A stretch of 64,000 bases of DNA from Azorinus chamasolen (lineage: Eukaryota; Mollusca; Bivalvia; Cardiida; Solecurtidae): contig OY755251.1 in assembly GCA_963576725.1 (NCBI GenBank), positions 37,393,246 through 37,457,245 on the forward strand, written 5' to 3'. Below are positions 48,759 to 57,894 of this stretch, one piece after another. The notes under the pieces are model-generated. The model was not told the origin of the DNA, searched no databases, and worked only from the letters and a program-made list of their open reading frames with translations. The number at the start of each line of letters is the position of its first letter. Positions within the stretch are counted from its first letter, which is position 1. The translations under genes were made by a program, and so were the position numbers.

Positions 48759-49200
48759 AATGACGCTATTCTGCCATAATAATTGCTTTATACAAAATGC
48801 GAAATGCTTTTTGCCAATTGTATAAATTGCTAGGGAATGTTCCAAATGATGGATGTAAATGACAAATGCGAAATGGTAAATGCTTATTGCTAAATGCACT
48901 ACTATCATTGAACAGCGCTATTTTTAAAGTAATTGTACATTTGGTACATGCATGTTTATTTACATTAAAGCTTATTACTTATTGCACTATTAAATTAAAA
49001 ATGGCGCTGTTCAATGTTAGTAGTGCAAACATGCATTTAGCAATAAGCATGTCGCATTTCGCATTTGCCATTACATCCATCATTTGGAACATTCCGGTTC
49101 TTTCCCTAGCAATTTACACAATTGGCAAAACGCATTCGGCATTTTACATTTAGCATTTCGCATTAAGCATTTAGCAAATAGCATGGCAGAATGGCGTTCC
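48759..49200. repeat. Inverted repeat L, about 440 bp
   Basis: TGACGCTATTCTGCCAT at the left pairs with ATGGCAGAATGGCGTTCC at the right. Inside, TTGCCAATTGTATAAATTGC, AATGTTCCAAATGATGGATG and CACTACTATCATTGAACAGC have partners AATTTACACAATTGGCAAAA, CATCATTTGGAACATTCCGG and GCTGTTCAATGTTAGTAGTG. Short AAATGC/GCATTT motifs repeat within the arms. Confidence 0.85.
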
Positions 49201-49428
49201 ATAATAATGATATATACGTTCATTGCTGCCACAACATTGACAACTGTAGTACGTAAAGGCATCCGCAACACTTACTATCCGGCAATTTCCGGCTACCTCG
49301 GAAATTTACGTAGAAATCCCAGATATTTTCCGATTGCCACAACATCACAAGGACAACATTCAATACACAGTTCTTCAATCAGTTTGCCAACAGATACGAC
49401 AGCTGGTCTGTGTCCACATTGTTCTTAA
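49201..49428. other. Unassigned
   Basis: A plus-strand frame of 114 codons (49084-49428) spans the right arm of L and this segment. It lacks a domain I know and half is repeat, so it is not called a gene. Confidence 0.25.
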
Positions 49429-49645
49429 CCCTTTCAGCACAGTCAGTCAATAGCTTTTTAAATGCTTGATCGAACCGGGTGTAGTCATAATTGTAACAGA
49501 TCCAAGGTTCATCCTAGAGGAGTCCTCTCAATAGAGTCTGCACTGTTTTGTCATGTTACACTTTTCTTTTTAAAAACTCCCTGAATATTCACGGTAAGCA
49601 TGACCTGTTTAAATTTTGGAATAGTCCATATCCCAAGTTATCTGC
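49429..49645. mobile_element. Chimera of D and E
   Basis: The D portion (TGCTTGATCGAACCGGGTGT, AGTCATAATTGTAACAGATC) joins at about 49510 to an E portion beginning in its hairpin (TCCTAGAGGAGTCCTCTCAA) and running through GAGTCTGCACTGTTTTGTCA to TTGGAATAGTCCATAT. Confidence 0.65.
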
Positions 49646-49710
49646 ATTAATAATATTACATGGAAGTATGTGCACATGCATGTACTAATAAACTATCAAG
49701 CGTTTACGTA

Positions 49711-49918
49711 TACAGTAAAATCTCGATTATTCGAACACTAAAATAAGTATTATTATCGATCTTTAAGGCAGGTGGCAGCTTAATCTATGGTGAAGGCATG
49801 CAGAAAGATCCTCTGGGAGCATTCTGTATAAAATTTCACCATGCATTAAGCAGCCACCTGCCTAAAAAGGTCTAAATTCTTCTATACAGAAAATTCGAAT
49901 CATCGAGATGTTATTGTA
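49711..49918. mobile_element. F5 MITE, complete
   Basis: TACAGTAAAATCTCGATTAT and TCATCGAGATGTTATTGTA are the ends, followed inward by TCGAA. The core is GGCAGGTGGCAGCTTAATCT to GCATTAAGCAGCCACCTGCC, centre AGATCCTCTGGGAGCATT. Confidence 0.9.
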
Positions 49919-49989
49919 GTTAGTATAAATTAGCAGTAACAGCTAGCGCCATTTTGTAGAATGACTTTGTTGTGGGTAAATGTGGGTAA

Positions 49990-50640
49990 CTGTATTTACC
50001 TAATGAATATTCCAATCAGAAATAATGGCAGCATGGAGATTATGTGAATTATGTTTTAAAATGGTATAGGATCACATGCTTTTCAGGACATTATTATTAT
50101 TATTATTATTATTATTATACCACATGACAGAACCTCAAAGATAAGCTGCATAGATAAGCATGTTGGTGCTTTTGCAAACCGAGATCAGAAGGTGCCTACT
50201 CTGCCATATTCAAAACTTCTTTTATTCAAAATGTCACATGTACATGTATTTGATATTCATATACTCATTATTTCTTGAACGAATTTCATTAGGTATATGG
50301 TCAAAAACAAAACGTGTAAACATTTCATTAGGTATATGGTCAAAAACAAAACGTGTAACATTTCATTAGGTATATGGTCAAAAACAAAACGTGTAACATT
50401 TCATTAGGTATATGGTCAAAAACAAAACGTGTAACATTTCATTAGGTATATGGTCAAAAACAAAACGTGTAAACATTTCATTAGGTATATGGTCCAAAAC
50501 AAAACGTGTAAACATTTCATTAGGTATATGGTCAAAAACAAAACGTGTAAAATTTCATTAGGTATATGGTCAAAAACAAAACGTGTAAACATTTCATTAG
50601 GTATATGGTCCAAAACAAAACGTGTAAACATTTCATTTCA
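49990..50640. mobile_element. Family B remains with a microsatellite and a 38/39-bp array
   Basis: Long-arm sequence occurs on both sides (ACCTAATGAATATTCCAATC and GTATTTGATATTCATATACT). In between are an ATT repeat (50090-50118) and worn hairpin arms (TTTTGCAAACCGAGATCAGA). Confidence 0.55.
50284..50636. repeat. 38/39-bp tandem array, 9 copies
   Basis: TTTCATTAGGTATATGGTCA then AAAACAAAACGTGTAAACA is repeated. Units differ by one base in length (GTAAACA against GTAACA). TTCATTAGGTATATGG resembles the B end TTCATCAGGTAAAGGG. Confidence 0.95.
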
Positions 50641-50649
50641 TTAACCTTG

Positions 50650-50843
50650 TTAACCCTTTCCCTATTCTATTTTTCCAAGTTTCAATACCTACTGAATATT
50701 CATGGACAAAATAGTTATAGTGAAACATGGAAGGTAAAAATTGTAGCCACATTCCCCCTGATCAGACGACCCCTATAGGAGCCGTCTGATGTGGGTCTAC
50801 TCTGCAAATGCGTGAAAAGGCGTTTATATAAGGAAAGGGTTAA
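50650..50843 (+). mobile_element. Family B2 MITE
   Basis: TTAACCCTTTCCCTATTCTA to ATAAGGAAAGGGTTAA. The outer left hairpin arm (GCAAACAGAGCAGAC) is deleted: CACATTCC runs into CCCTGATCAGACGACCCC. Confidence 0.85.
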
Positions 50844-50912
50844 TGCGATATTCAGCAAATGTGGTTGTTACATAGAACAGAAAACATCTTTATTCAAAGA
50901 TGTACATAACGT

Positions 50913-51141
50913 ATTAAACCATTTACTCCATAAATATTCATGTAAAAATAATGACATCATGAATATTAATTAGGTCTTTTTTATAATGGCACGGATCTTT
51001 GGTGGCCAAATTGTCAAATCATATCTATATTATTTCATTAGCAAACAGAGCAGGCCCTGATCAGACGGGTCCTGCGGGAGCTGGGCCTGCTCTGTTTATA
51101 AAATGCGTAGAACGGCGAATATTTATAGAGTAAAGGGTTAA
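50913..51141 (+). mobile_element. Family B MITE, full length
   Basis: TTAAACCATTTACTCCATAA to GAGTAAAGGGTTAA; hairpin GACGGGTCCTGCGGGAGCTG has a deletion in the right arm. Confidence 0.85.
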
Positions 51142-51169
51142 ACTAGAGTAAAACAAAAATATTCTACGT

Positions 51170-51278
51170 GTTAAGCCTTTATCTGAAAGATACGGTTTAC
51201 AATGCCATTAACAAATGAGCTAATTAGTATGCATTTAGTCATTGTTTCTTACATGCATATCTAACAGATAAAGTGTTT
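51170..51278 (-). mobile_element. Family B MITE without its hairpin
   Basis: GTTAAGCCTTTATCTGAAAG joins GTTTACAATGCCATTAACAA and ACATGCATATCTAACAGATA. The entire palindrome is gone. Confidence 0.6.
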
Positions 51279-51851
51279 GAATGTGGTACTTATGAAAAGA
51301 TTTCTCATAACTATTGAACTATATAATACCATTTGACCATGTGATGAAGATTTCTCTGAATTATTTAAATCGTAAAATGAAGTTTGACGGTTTACAATGC
51401 ATCTCGTAATTTCTTGTTCAAAAGTAGAATATTACTGGCACTCGAATTTTGTCTAAAAGCGGGAGAATACTATACTCTTGCATTCGTACGTGTTTTTCCA
51501 CATCCTACTACTTCTCATTTACAATCTACAATTTTGTCTTCTAGAATGCGTCATTTACAGACAATTTGTCTTAAGGGTGATATTCTGAGAATCTTTCTGA
51601 TAGCCTAATAATCTTATCAAAATAAACAATCTTTGATAGAGGCGCTGCTGTTTCGTTTTAATCTCAGCTTCTTGTATAAACTTTGATTTATAACCTATAT
51701 CAGAATGTACCAAATGACCAGAGCATGGCGAGCATCTGTCAACAATCACGTGATACGACCATGTGGTACAATTTCGTGATTCCCGGCTGCGTTGGTTGCA
51801 CATTTGAGCCGGAAACTCCTAACAGGCATCTGAAACCTGATCAAAACAATG
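51279..51851. other. MITE-free stretch of about 570 bp
   Basis: Three short frames (51384-51608 plus, 51683-51883 plus, 51555-51803 minus) show no known motif. AATCACGTGATACGACCATG near 51744 contains an E-box. An exon or promoter cannot be excluded. Confidence 0.3.
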
Positions 51852-52096
51852 ATAACCCTTTACTTAATAGCTACGCCACTTAGATTATTTGCAAACAGAG
51901 AAGACCCAGATCAGACGGCTCCTATAGTAATCGTGCGATCAAGGTAGGCTTCGTCTGCTTATGAACTAATATACTATTGATTTTACAACTTCTGACATGG
52001 TTGAATACTCTAGTTCATAGAAGTGTCATTATAGCAATTCAGTTGATTAATAATCATTATATCATTATTTCTTGTATGAATATTCATGGAATTAAA
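51852..52096 (-). mobile_element. Family B MITE
   Basis: TAACCCTTTACTTAATAGCT, hairpin GACGGCTCCTATAGTAATCG with drifted right arm, and TATGAATATTCATGGAATTA. Confidence 0.75.
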
Positions 52097-52129
52097 CCTC
52101 CTTACGTATCTACGAAGTAAAGGATTAAA

Positions 52130-52192
52130 ACACAAAGTAGCTTAATGTAGGATAGGGGCTTTCTGCATTACTTACGTTCTTCATTAAGCATA
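52130..52192. mobile_element. F core fragment
   Basis: GTAGCTTAATGTAGGATAGG, GGCTTTCTGCATTACTTACG and TTCTTCATTAAGCA. Both ends are missing. Confidence 0.6.
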
Positions 52193-52204
52193 TTCCAACT
52201 TTCA

Positions 52205-52413
52205 ATCATGTACCAGATAGAGACGCATTTGCAAACAAAGTAGATCCAGATCAGACAGCTCTTGTATGTAGCTGTTTGCTTTTGTGCCACAGACCTGATT
52301 CACCTAATGTTTGGTGTTTGCCAATCAATTTCCTTAAATCTTAATTACAGAATTAAATCAATTAATATTCATAATGGGTGGAGTCTTTCATGAACATTCA
52401 AAAAGAAGGTTAA
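52205..52413 (-). mobile_element. Family B MITE, worn
   Basis: GTACCAGATAGAGACGCATT, GATCAGACAGCTCTTGTATG, CTGTTTGCTTTTGTGCC, TTAATATTCATAATGGGTGG, and a last TTAA shared with the next A. Confidence 0.65.
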
Positions 52414-52641
52414 CCCATTTCCTCATATTGACGCCTTTTGACGCCTCTGCAAAATTCACCTGTTGAAACCATTGTGATGAATAGAGCATTAGCCCCTATG
52501 GGAGCAAATGCTGTATTTATCACAATTGTTTCAAACGTACAAAATTCTAAAAAAAAATCCTTTTCTCTAGTTCATGCATCTTTTCGGTAGATTCACTCAA
52601 AGATGTTGGATATGAAAATAGCCTATAATGGAATGTGTTTT
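52410..52641 (-). mobile_element. Family A MITE
   Basis: TTAACCCATTTCCTCATATT at the left. Palindrome arms GAAACCATTGTGATGAATAG and CTGTATTTATCACAATTGTT. The right end is degraded (ATAATGGAATGTGTTTTA). Confidence 0.8.
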
Positions 52642-53077
52642 ACAGTATTGACGCGACCAGTATCACGAAGCAGTGGCTCGTCTAGGTTAATTCTGTTCAC
52701 TAAGCCCCGAAGATATCTTTAGAGTGACTGTGTTATTACTTATAAAAATAATTGTGAGTTGTGACAACCATAATTTATTTAGACAGGCCAAGGTCTCTCT
52801 TTGCAGGTTTGCTGGCAAATCTAATGAAGAGACTTGCATTTTGGCAAATTTACCCGTACTCTTAATTACAGATAATTGGCGAATGCACATCAAAGGCGCG
52901 ATCACGTAGATATTACATTTGGTATGAGCATACTCAGAAAAAGATGATCAAAGAAAGGACGTTCACGCCAAGAAAAATACAATTCTGACACTGTACCTTG
53001 TCTCTTTGCTAATATCTCTGTTGCACTCTAACCTACTTTAACTGTCTCTGTCCATGTATCCCCATGTACCCCTCTCA

Positions 53078-53082
<5 letters not shown>
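52642..53082. other. MITE-free stretch
   Basis: CTCTCTTTGCAG at about 52795-52806 looks like a splice acceptor with a pyrimidine tract, followed by 100 open bases, but nothing identifies a product. Confidence 0.25.
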
Positions 53083-53175
<93 letters not shown>

Positions 53176-53196
53176 GTTTACTCTCTCTCTCTGTGT
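53083..53196. repeat. TC microsatellite
   Basis: About 110 bp of almost pure TC with a few CC and TTT interruptions. Ser/Leu frames here are artefacts. Confidence 0.98.
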
Positions 53197-53355
53197 CTCA
53201 GGCCACTCCAGAACTGTTAAACCTCTCCAGGTCTGCCATTCAAAAGCGAGTGTAATATTCAAAAAGATTCCAAAACTTAATTTCGTTCTATATTAAATTT
53301 TCACCTACTTTTAATTAATGCCCCCAACACTTACTCAATTTTGTCCCTTTACTTT

Positions 53356-53595
53356 TTAACCCTTTCCCTCATAGAAACGCCTTTTCACGCATTTGCAAAT
53401 AGAATATACCCAGATCAAACGCATCCTATGGGAGCCGTCTGATCAGGGTCTGATCTGTTTCAAACTTTGATTATGAAATTATATAGATCTGATTCTAGAG
53501 TTTTTGTAAAAGCAAAATAATCATTGAAAGACTTACACTATAAACATGCAGCTAATAATCATTCCTTACATGAATATTGAACAGTCCAAGGGTTA
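53356..53595 (-). mobile_element. Family B MITE, full length
   Basis: TTAACCCTTTCCCTCATAGA to CAGTCCAAGGGTTAA; hairpin AACGCATCCTATGGGAGCCG with a few mismatches; CTTACATGAATATTGAACAG in the long arm. Confidence 0.85.
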
Positions 53596-53604
53596 AATGC
53601 TGCT

Positions 53605-53857
53605 CTAGCCCTTTACTTAATTATCTGCCTTTTACGCATTTACAATCAGAGTAGGCCCAGATCAGACGTCTTCTTTTGAAACTCTCTGACCAAGATATGT
53701 TGTGTTTGCTTATATGTTACAGAACTAATAATTAATTAGCTACTGTCTGCCATTGCAATGAATTTCCTTCTTCCCCGTTTTTAATATTTAGTAAATCAAT
53801 AAATCTTCAAAATGGTATGCACACTCTTGCATGAATGTTCCACAAGCAAAGGTTTAA
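53605..53857 (-). mobile_element. Family B MITE, worn
   Basis: AGCCCTTTACTTAATTATCT, CAATCAGAGTAGGCCCAGAT, TGCATGAATGTTCCACAAGC and AAAGGTTTAA. Two B elements stand head to tail here. Confidence 0.7.
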
Positions 53858-53909
53858 AGACGCTTTACGCTATCACTGACAATCATTCAAGCTGTGCATA
53901 AACATTAGA

Positions 53910-54122
53910 TACAGTAAAACCTCTCTATAACGGCCACTAAATTAAATTGTGTTAATTAGTTGGTATTTTGGGCAGGTGGCTAATTAAAGCAAGGCGAAAG
54001 TGAAACAGAACGCTCCTATAGGAGCGTTCTGTTTTACTTTCACCTTGCTTTAGGCAGTCACCTGCATTTAACACAAAATACTTGATGTAATTTAGTGGCC
54101 GTTATAGAGAGGTTTTACTGTA
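53910..54122. mobile_element. F6 MITE, youngest-looking copy, 213 bp
   Basis: Terminal repeats are perfect for about 33 bp: TACAGTAAAACCTCTCTATA then ACGGCCACTAAAT, and the reverse at the right. The core differs from other F cores in the same way on both arms: GAACGCTCC with GGAGCGTTC, and AAAGCAAGG with CCTTGCTTT. It is the best model for testing pogo-like mobility from sequence. Confidence 0.95.
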
Positions 54123-54154
54123 TTTGTTTTTTCTCCTAGACTCCTAGACGAGCG

Positions 54155-54270
54155 TGTTGGCATTTGCAATCAATGTAGACAGCACGATAAAAGGAAGCCT
54201 AGAGGAGCCATCTGATCGGGCTTTGCACTGTTTGTCATTCACAATCCTCTAGCAGTTTTAAGCATTTTAT
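54155..54270. mobile_element. Family E MITE
   Basis: GCATTTGCAATCAATGTAGA, hairpin AAGCCTAGAGGAGCCATCTG, TTGCACTGTTTGTCATTCAC and AATCCTCTAGCAG. Confidence 0.65.
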
Positions 54271-54315
54271 ACACTGAATGCACTCCTTAGTTAAACACTA
54301 ATGGACACTTCCACT

Positions 54316-54565
54316 TTAACCCTTTCCCTGATGAATATTCATGTAGGAAATAATGACGTCATGAATATTAATAAGATTATTGTTTATAATGGCATATGAA
54401 CACAGGACATTTTGCCTCAGGCAGAAGCTGTAGAATAAGATCTATATTACACCATAAGCAAACAGAGCAGACCCTGATCAGACGGCTCCTATAGGAGCCG
54501 TCTGATCAGGGTCTACTCTGTTTGCAGAGGCGTCAAAATGCGCTTACATAAGGGAAATGATTTAA
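54316..54565 (+). mobile_element. Family B MITE, reference copy
   Basis: TTAACCCTTTCCCTGATGAA to AAGGGAAATGATTTAA. The 68-bp hairpin at 54458-54525 has a single mismatch (GCAAACAGAGCAGACCCTGA against TCAGGGTCTACTCTGTTTGC). ATGAATATTCAT is at 54331-54342 and TGACGTCA at 54354-54361. Confidence 0.95.
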
Positions 54566-54649
54566 ATCTCATCACTCAAGGGGCTACACGTTTACTATCT
54601 TCATAAGCTTTCTAGATGACTTTGAATATTTGACTAAATCACTACCTGA

Positions 54650-54722
54650 CCGATATAGGAAAACATCCCTCTAAACCCGACGTTCAAAATGGTATCCGTG
54701 CCGATCTTTAAGATAGGTTACC
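54650..54722. mobile_element. F3 left end fragment
   Basis: GGAAAACATCCCTCTAAACC, CGACGTTCAAAATGGTATCC and GCCGATCTTTAAGATAGGTT follow F3, then stop before the core. 54723-55011 is unassigned. Confidence 0.55.
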
Positions 54723-55011
54723 CTTGTCACGGACAATCATCTACGGCAGTAATAGTCAGAGTCTGTTACAACAGCTACATAGTACAGTACAGTTTAAATA
54801 TTTGTGTTTCTCCCAACCTGTTTTATTACCGAGCCTAAACTGTTTACTATCTTCGTGAATTTTGGGCCTTTGGCTTTGTTAAGTGCACAATGGGCAGTTA
54901 CCTATATACCTTGCTAAGACGGATATTTGCAAATAACCTAGACTTAGATGAGGCCTTGAAGCTGCGTGTCGTAGCGGTCAATAGTGGGTTTACATGCAAT
55001 ATGCAAACGGA

Positions 55012-55092
55012 TTAATCCTTTACCTCATAGAAACGCAGTTCCAAGCATTTACAAACTGAGTTGACCCAAATCAGACAGCTCCTGAGAAAAAA
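55012..55092 (-). mobile_element. Family B short arm
   Basis: TTAATCCTTTACCTCATAGA, TTACAAACTGAGTTGACCCA and AATCAGACAGCTCCTGAG end at the hairpin centre. Confidence 0.65.
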
Positions 55093-55142
55093 TGAAAACA
55101 GACTACATACTGTGCAGAAGACACTGCTTGCTAACGAACGAG

Positions 55143-55236
55143 TTAAGGAAAACATGGCCTTGGTATTAGTGTGTTAAAGGAAAACATGTCCTTGGTATTA
55201 ATGTGTTAAAGGAAAACATGGCCTTGGTATTAATGT
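55143..55236. repeat. 32-bp tandem repeat, 3 copies
   Basis: AAGGAAAACATGGCCTTGGT then ATTAGTGTGTTA recurs at 55145, 55177 and 55209. The neighbouring B begins directly at the end of the third copy. Confidence 0.9.
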
Positions 55237-55490
55237 GTTACCTGATGAATATTCATGCGTGAAATAATAAAACAATCAATATTACTTAGCTGAATTTTTA
55301 AAATGGCATAATTTTATGGACACATGAATGAATCTTTGGACATGACAAAAGCTGTAGAATCAGATCTATACAATATTCCATAAGCAAACAGATCAGATCC
55401 TGATCAAACAGCTCATAGAGGAGCCGTCTGATCTGGTTCTACACTTTTTGCAAATACGTTAAAGGGCATATTTATGAGGGAAAGGGTTAA
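55237..55490 (+). mobile_element. Family B MITE
   Basis: GTTACCTGATGAATATTCAT to GAGGGAAAGGGTTAA; hairpin AACAGCTCATAGAGGAGCCG. Confidence 0.85.
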
Positions 55491-55701
55491 ACAGCTGGGG
55501 TTGATTTTGATGATTGGCAGTAAATAGTAAATATGTGATTATAAATTCCTTAGCGTAAATCAATGTCGTACAGGCGATTATTTTATTGTTGTTAAAATTG
55601 GTGCTGCCAATGTAACCGATTTTGATTTTTTTTAAAAATGCTGAAAGGTATTTCATGGCTGTCTTGAATTTAAGCCTTACTTGATAGTAAGGCATCTCTC
55701 T
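55491..55701. other. Unclassified DNA
   Basis: A 78-codon minus-strand frame (55459-55695) overlaps the preceding B element and has no known motif. Confidence 0.3.
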
Positions 55702-55920
55702 TTAACCTTATTGACGCCTTTTGACGCCTCTGTAAAATCACGTTTTGAAACACTTGTGATAGATAGAGCATTTGCTCCATAGGACCAAATGCTCTATTTA
55801 TCCCAATGGTTTCAGAACTACACAATTCTAAAAGTGTTCTTTTCTCTAGTTAATGCTCCTATTCGGTAGGTTTGTTTAAAGATGTTGGGTCTAGAAATAG
55901 CATATGAGGTAATGGGTTAA
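55702..55920 (-). mobile_element. Family A MITE, full length
   Basis: TTAACCTTATTGACGCCTTT to GAGGTAATGGGTTAA; palindrome GAGCATTTGCTCCATAGGAC with two changes. Confidence 0.9.
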
Positions 55921-56060
55921 AGACGGAAGAATCATCACCAAAGATGAGGTTCGTCCTGGGCGCCGACTGACTTCTGTGTGGACAAAGACGTAGAAATGCT
56001 GTGACAGCAATAATCGAGGACGATGCAACTGGGAGCGCTCTATATCAGTGTATAAACAGT
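55921..56060 (+). pseudogene. Possible transposase N-terminal fragment
   Basis: Plus-strand pieces GRIITKDEVRPGRRLTSV and, one frame over, RNAVTAIIEDDA resemble the linker and helix region of mariner-type transposases (a D/E-P-R-x-GRP stretch followed by a helix with I-x-x-D). A frameshift lies between them. Nothing of the catalytic domain is seen, so the assignment is tentative. Confidence 0.3.
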
Positions 56061-56112
56061 ATCATTATACAGAGCTACAGATAAAGTTGCATACTCAAAT
56101 TTTAAAACCGCC

Positions 56113-56209
56113 ATTTCTCCACCAAACCCTATGCTGTGACCACTCTTTAGAATCGTCTCGGAGAGACCATTCGAAAGAGTGGTCACAACATAGGGTTTGG
56201 TGGAGAAAT
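56113..56209. repeat. Palindrome G, copy 2
   Basis: ATTTCTCCACCAAACCCTAT and ATAGGGTTTGGTGGAGAAAT are perfect 20-bp ends. The inner arms are GACCACTCTTTAGAATCGTC and GACCATTCGAAAGAGTGGTC. It is simpler than the copy at 12.1 kb. Confidence 0.9.
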
Positions 56210-56427
56210 AAAGAAGTTATTCTTGAAATTGTTTACGCACCTTACCTGGGCCTCAGGTATATTTAAAGAGCGCTTCCAAAATGCATTTTTAGTGGGTTGT
56301 GCACATTGAACAGTGTGTGTACAACCAGGTTGAGAGTATTTTGAAGGTCTGACATGGTCATTTCTTGGCAATTGGGCGAGATGTGGAAAAGCTGCCACTG
56401 TTGCCACTACTTTTCAAACGCCCCTCG

Positions 56428-56544
56428 TACGTCATGAATATATAGGAAATATGGGCATCAAGAGTATTATGATTTTTTAACATATATGAACATATTGGGT
56501 ATTTGGTCCTCGTAGAATCATATCTATATTATTCCATCTATGAC
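56428..56544 (+). mobile_element. Family B long arm
   Basis: TACGTCATGAATATATAGGA, CATATATGAACATATTGGGT and CGTAGAATCATATCTATATT stop before the hairpin. 56210-56427 is unassigned. Confidence 0.55.
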
Positions 56545-56669
56545 TTTCAAGAATATGAAATATTGTGAAATGTAAAAATCAAGTTTATCAGCATTTCACT
56601 ATTGTTTTCATTTGCCTTGTCGAGAAATTGTATTTACCAAAACTTAGTTTTTAAAATTTGTTATTTTTG

Positions 56670-56885
56670 TGTGTTTTATGACTGCTCGTGATTTTTCACT
56701 CATTTAAATCTCGTGTTTTGAATTCATACTTTTCTTTGCGTTTTATGACAAGTCATAAAATTGCGTTCATTTTAATTTTAAACGTCTGCGCGTTTATGAT
56801 CAGTCTTTAAATGTTGCTCATTTAATACAGGTCTTTGAATGTTCAACTTTGTGTGCGTTTTATTACCGGTCTGTCGTTTAAGATA
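56670..56885. repeat. Weak tandem repeat, about 52-66 bp, 4 units
   Basis: GTGTTTTATGACTGCTCGTG, GCGTTTTATGACAAGTCATA, GCGTTTATGATCAGTCTTTA and GCGTTTTATTACCGGTCTGT start successive units. CTCATTTAA follows in several. Confidence 0.55.
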
Positions 56886-57243
56886 ACACACAATTGGATG
56901 CGCAGGTACGGGGGCAAAATGTTGTTTATATGTGCTTATACGCCAGACTTGAGAGCAGGCTTATCCTGCCAACTTCTGGCAAATACAATGTCCAGAATTA
57001 AAAAAAATGGAGAATTCTATTACCTATCTACACCTGTACCTCCAAACAGTTTGTTCGTTTCAACACCAGGAATTTGGTTTTCAAATGGAAGACAATTTGA
57101 CCTAGTTTTTTTTCTCAGATAAAATACAGATGGCATACATCAAACTAAAACTATTAGCGAGGAATTCAACAATCTTTCGTTGTTTACCCCAAACAAACTG
57201 AAAATTGACCTGTCAAAATGTAAATTGCGATACCATATACCTT
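56886..57243. other. MITE-free stretch
   Basis: The 95-codon frame 56835-57122 overlaps the weak repeat and shows no domain. Nothing else is seen. Confidence 0.3.
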
Positions 57244-57441
57244 ATAGTAGAACCTGTCTTAAGCTACCATCAAAACGAGGCCTAAGTATTGGTCTGTAAT
57301 GCAGGTGGTAGCTTAATGCATGTCAAAAGTAATGTAGTAGGCTCCTTTCTGCATTACTTTTGTCCTGCATTAAGCAACCACTTGCTTTTTAAGACTCCTA
57401 TGTTCGATAAATGAGTAACCGCTTAAGACAAGTTCTACTGT
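57244..57441. mobile_element. F2 MITE, complete
   Basis: TATAGTAGAACCTGTCTTAA and TTAAGACAAGTTCTACTGTG are the ends; core GCAGGTGGTAGCTTAATGCA to GCATTAAGCAACCACTTGCT; the hairpin apex has lost bases (GGCTCCTTTCTGCATT). Confidence 0.85.
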
Positions 57442-57514
57442 GTCCGAAAGCTGCAATGCTTCATGTAGTGTTTACGATACATAGACACTGATGGCATACA
57501 GCTTTGAGTACTGT

Positions 57515-57633
57515 TTAACCCTTCAATTCATGAATATTCATGAACTAAATTATGTATGGATATTCATTAGCTTAAAGTTTATAATGGCAGCGTCATACAC
57601 AAAGGAATTATTGACTACAACAGAAACTGTTTT
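57515..57633 (+). mobile_element. Family B left half
   Basis: TTAACCCTTCAATTCATGAA, ATTCATTAGCTTAAAGTTTA and CAACAGAAACTGTTTTACGT stop before the hairpin. TTAACCCTTAATTGGTCTGC after it may be a D start. Confidence 0.6.
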
Positions 57634-57695
57634 ACGTACAGATTAACCCTTAATTGGTCTGCTGAAAAATTAAAACTGACTCCTCCTTTTCTGAA

Positions 57696-57851
57696 TACAG
57701 TAGAACCCCTCTAATGCGACTACTTTATAAAAAAAACATGGATGTCTTTATAAGCATTTCTGCGTTACTTTTGCCCTGCATTAAGCTACCACCTTCTACC
57801 ATCCATATTTATACCTCTTTTAGGTGGTCGCGTTAGAGGTGTTTTACTGTA
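57696..57851. mobile_element. F1 MITE, left core arm deleted
   Basis: TACAGTAGAACCCCTCTAAT and CGTTAGAGGTGTTTTACTGT are the ends. Only the right half of the core remains (GCATTTCTGCGTTACTTTTG, CCCTGCATTAAGCTACCACC). Confidence 0.85.
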
Positions 57852-57894
57852 TGAATAAAACAAAAAGTATCAAATTTGATCACTGTAGAAAATG

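Noticed and set aside
49084..49428. 114-codon gene
   Set aside because: Half lies in the arm of inverted repeat L and no domain or splice signal supports the rest.
53038..53296. Arg/Glu-rich and Ser/Leu-rich frames
   Set aside because: They are only the TC microsatellite read on both strands.
54458..54525. Rho-independent terminators at the many hairpins
   Set aside because: The hairpins are long, lack a T run, recur in dispersed elements with TTAA or TA ends, and the sequence is not bacterial.
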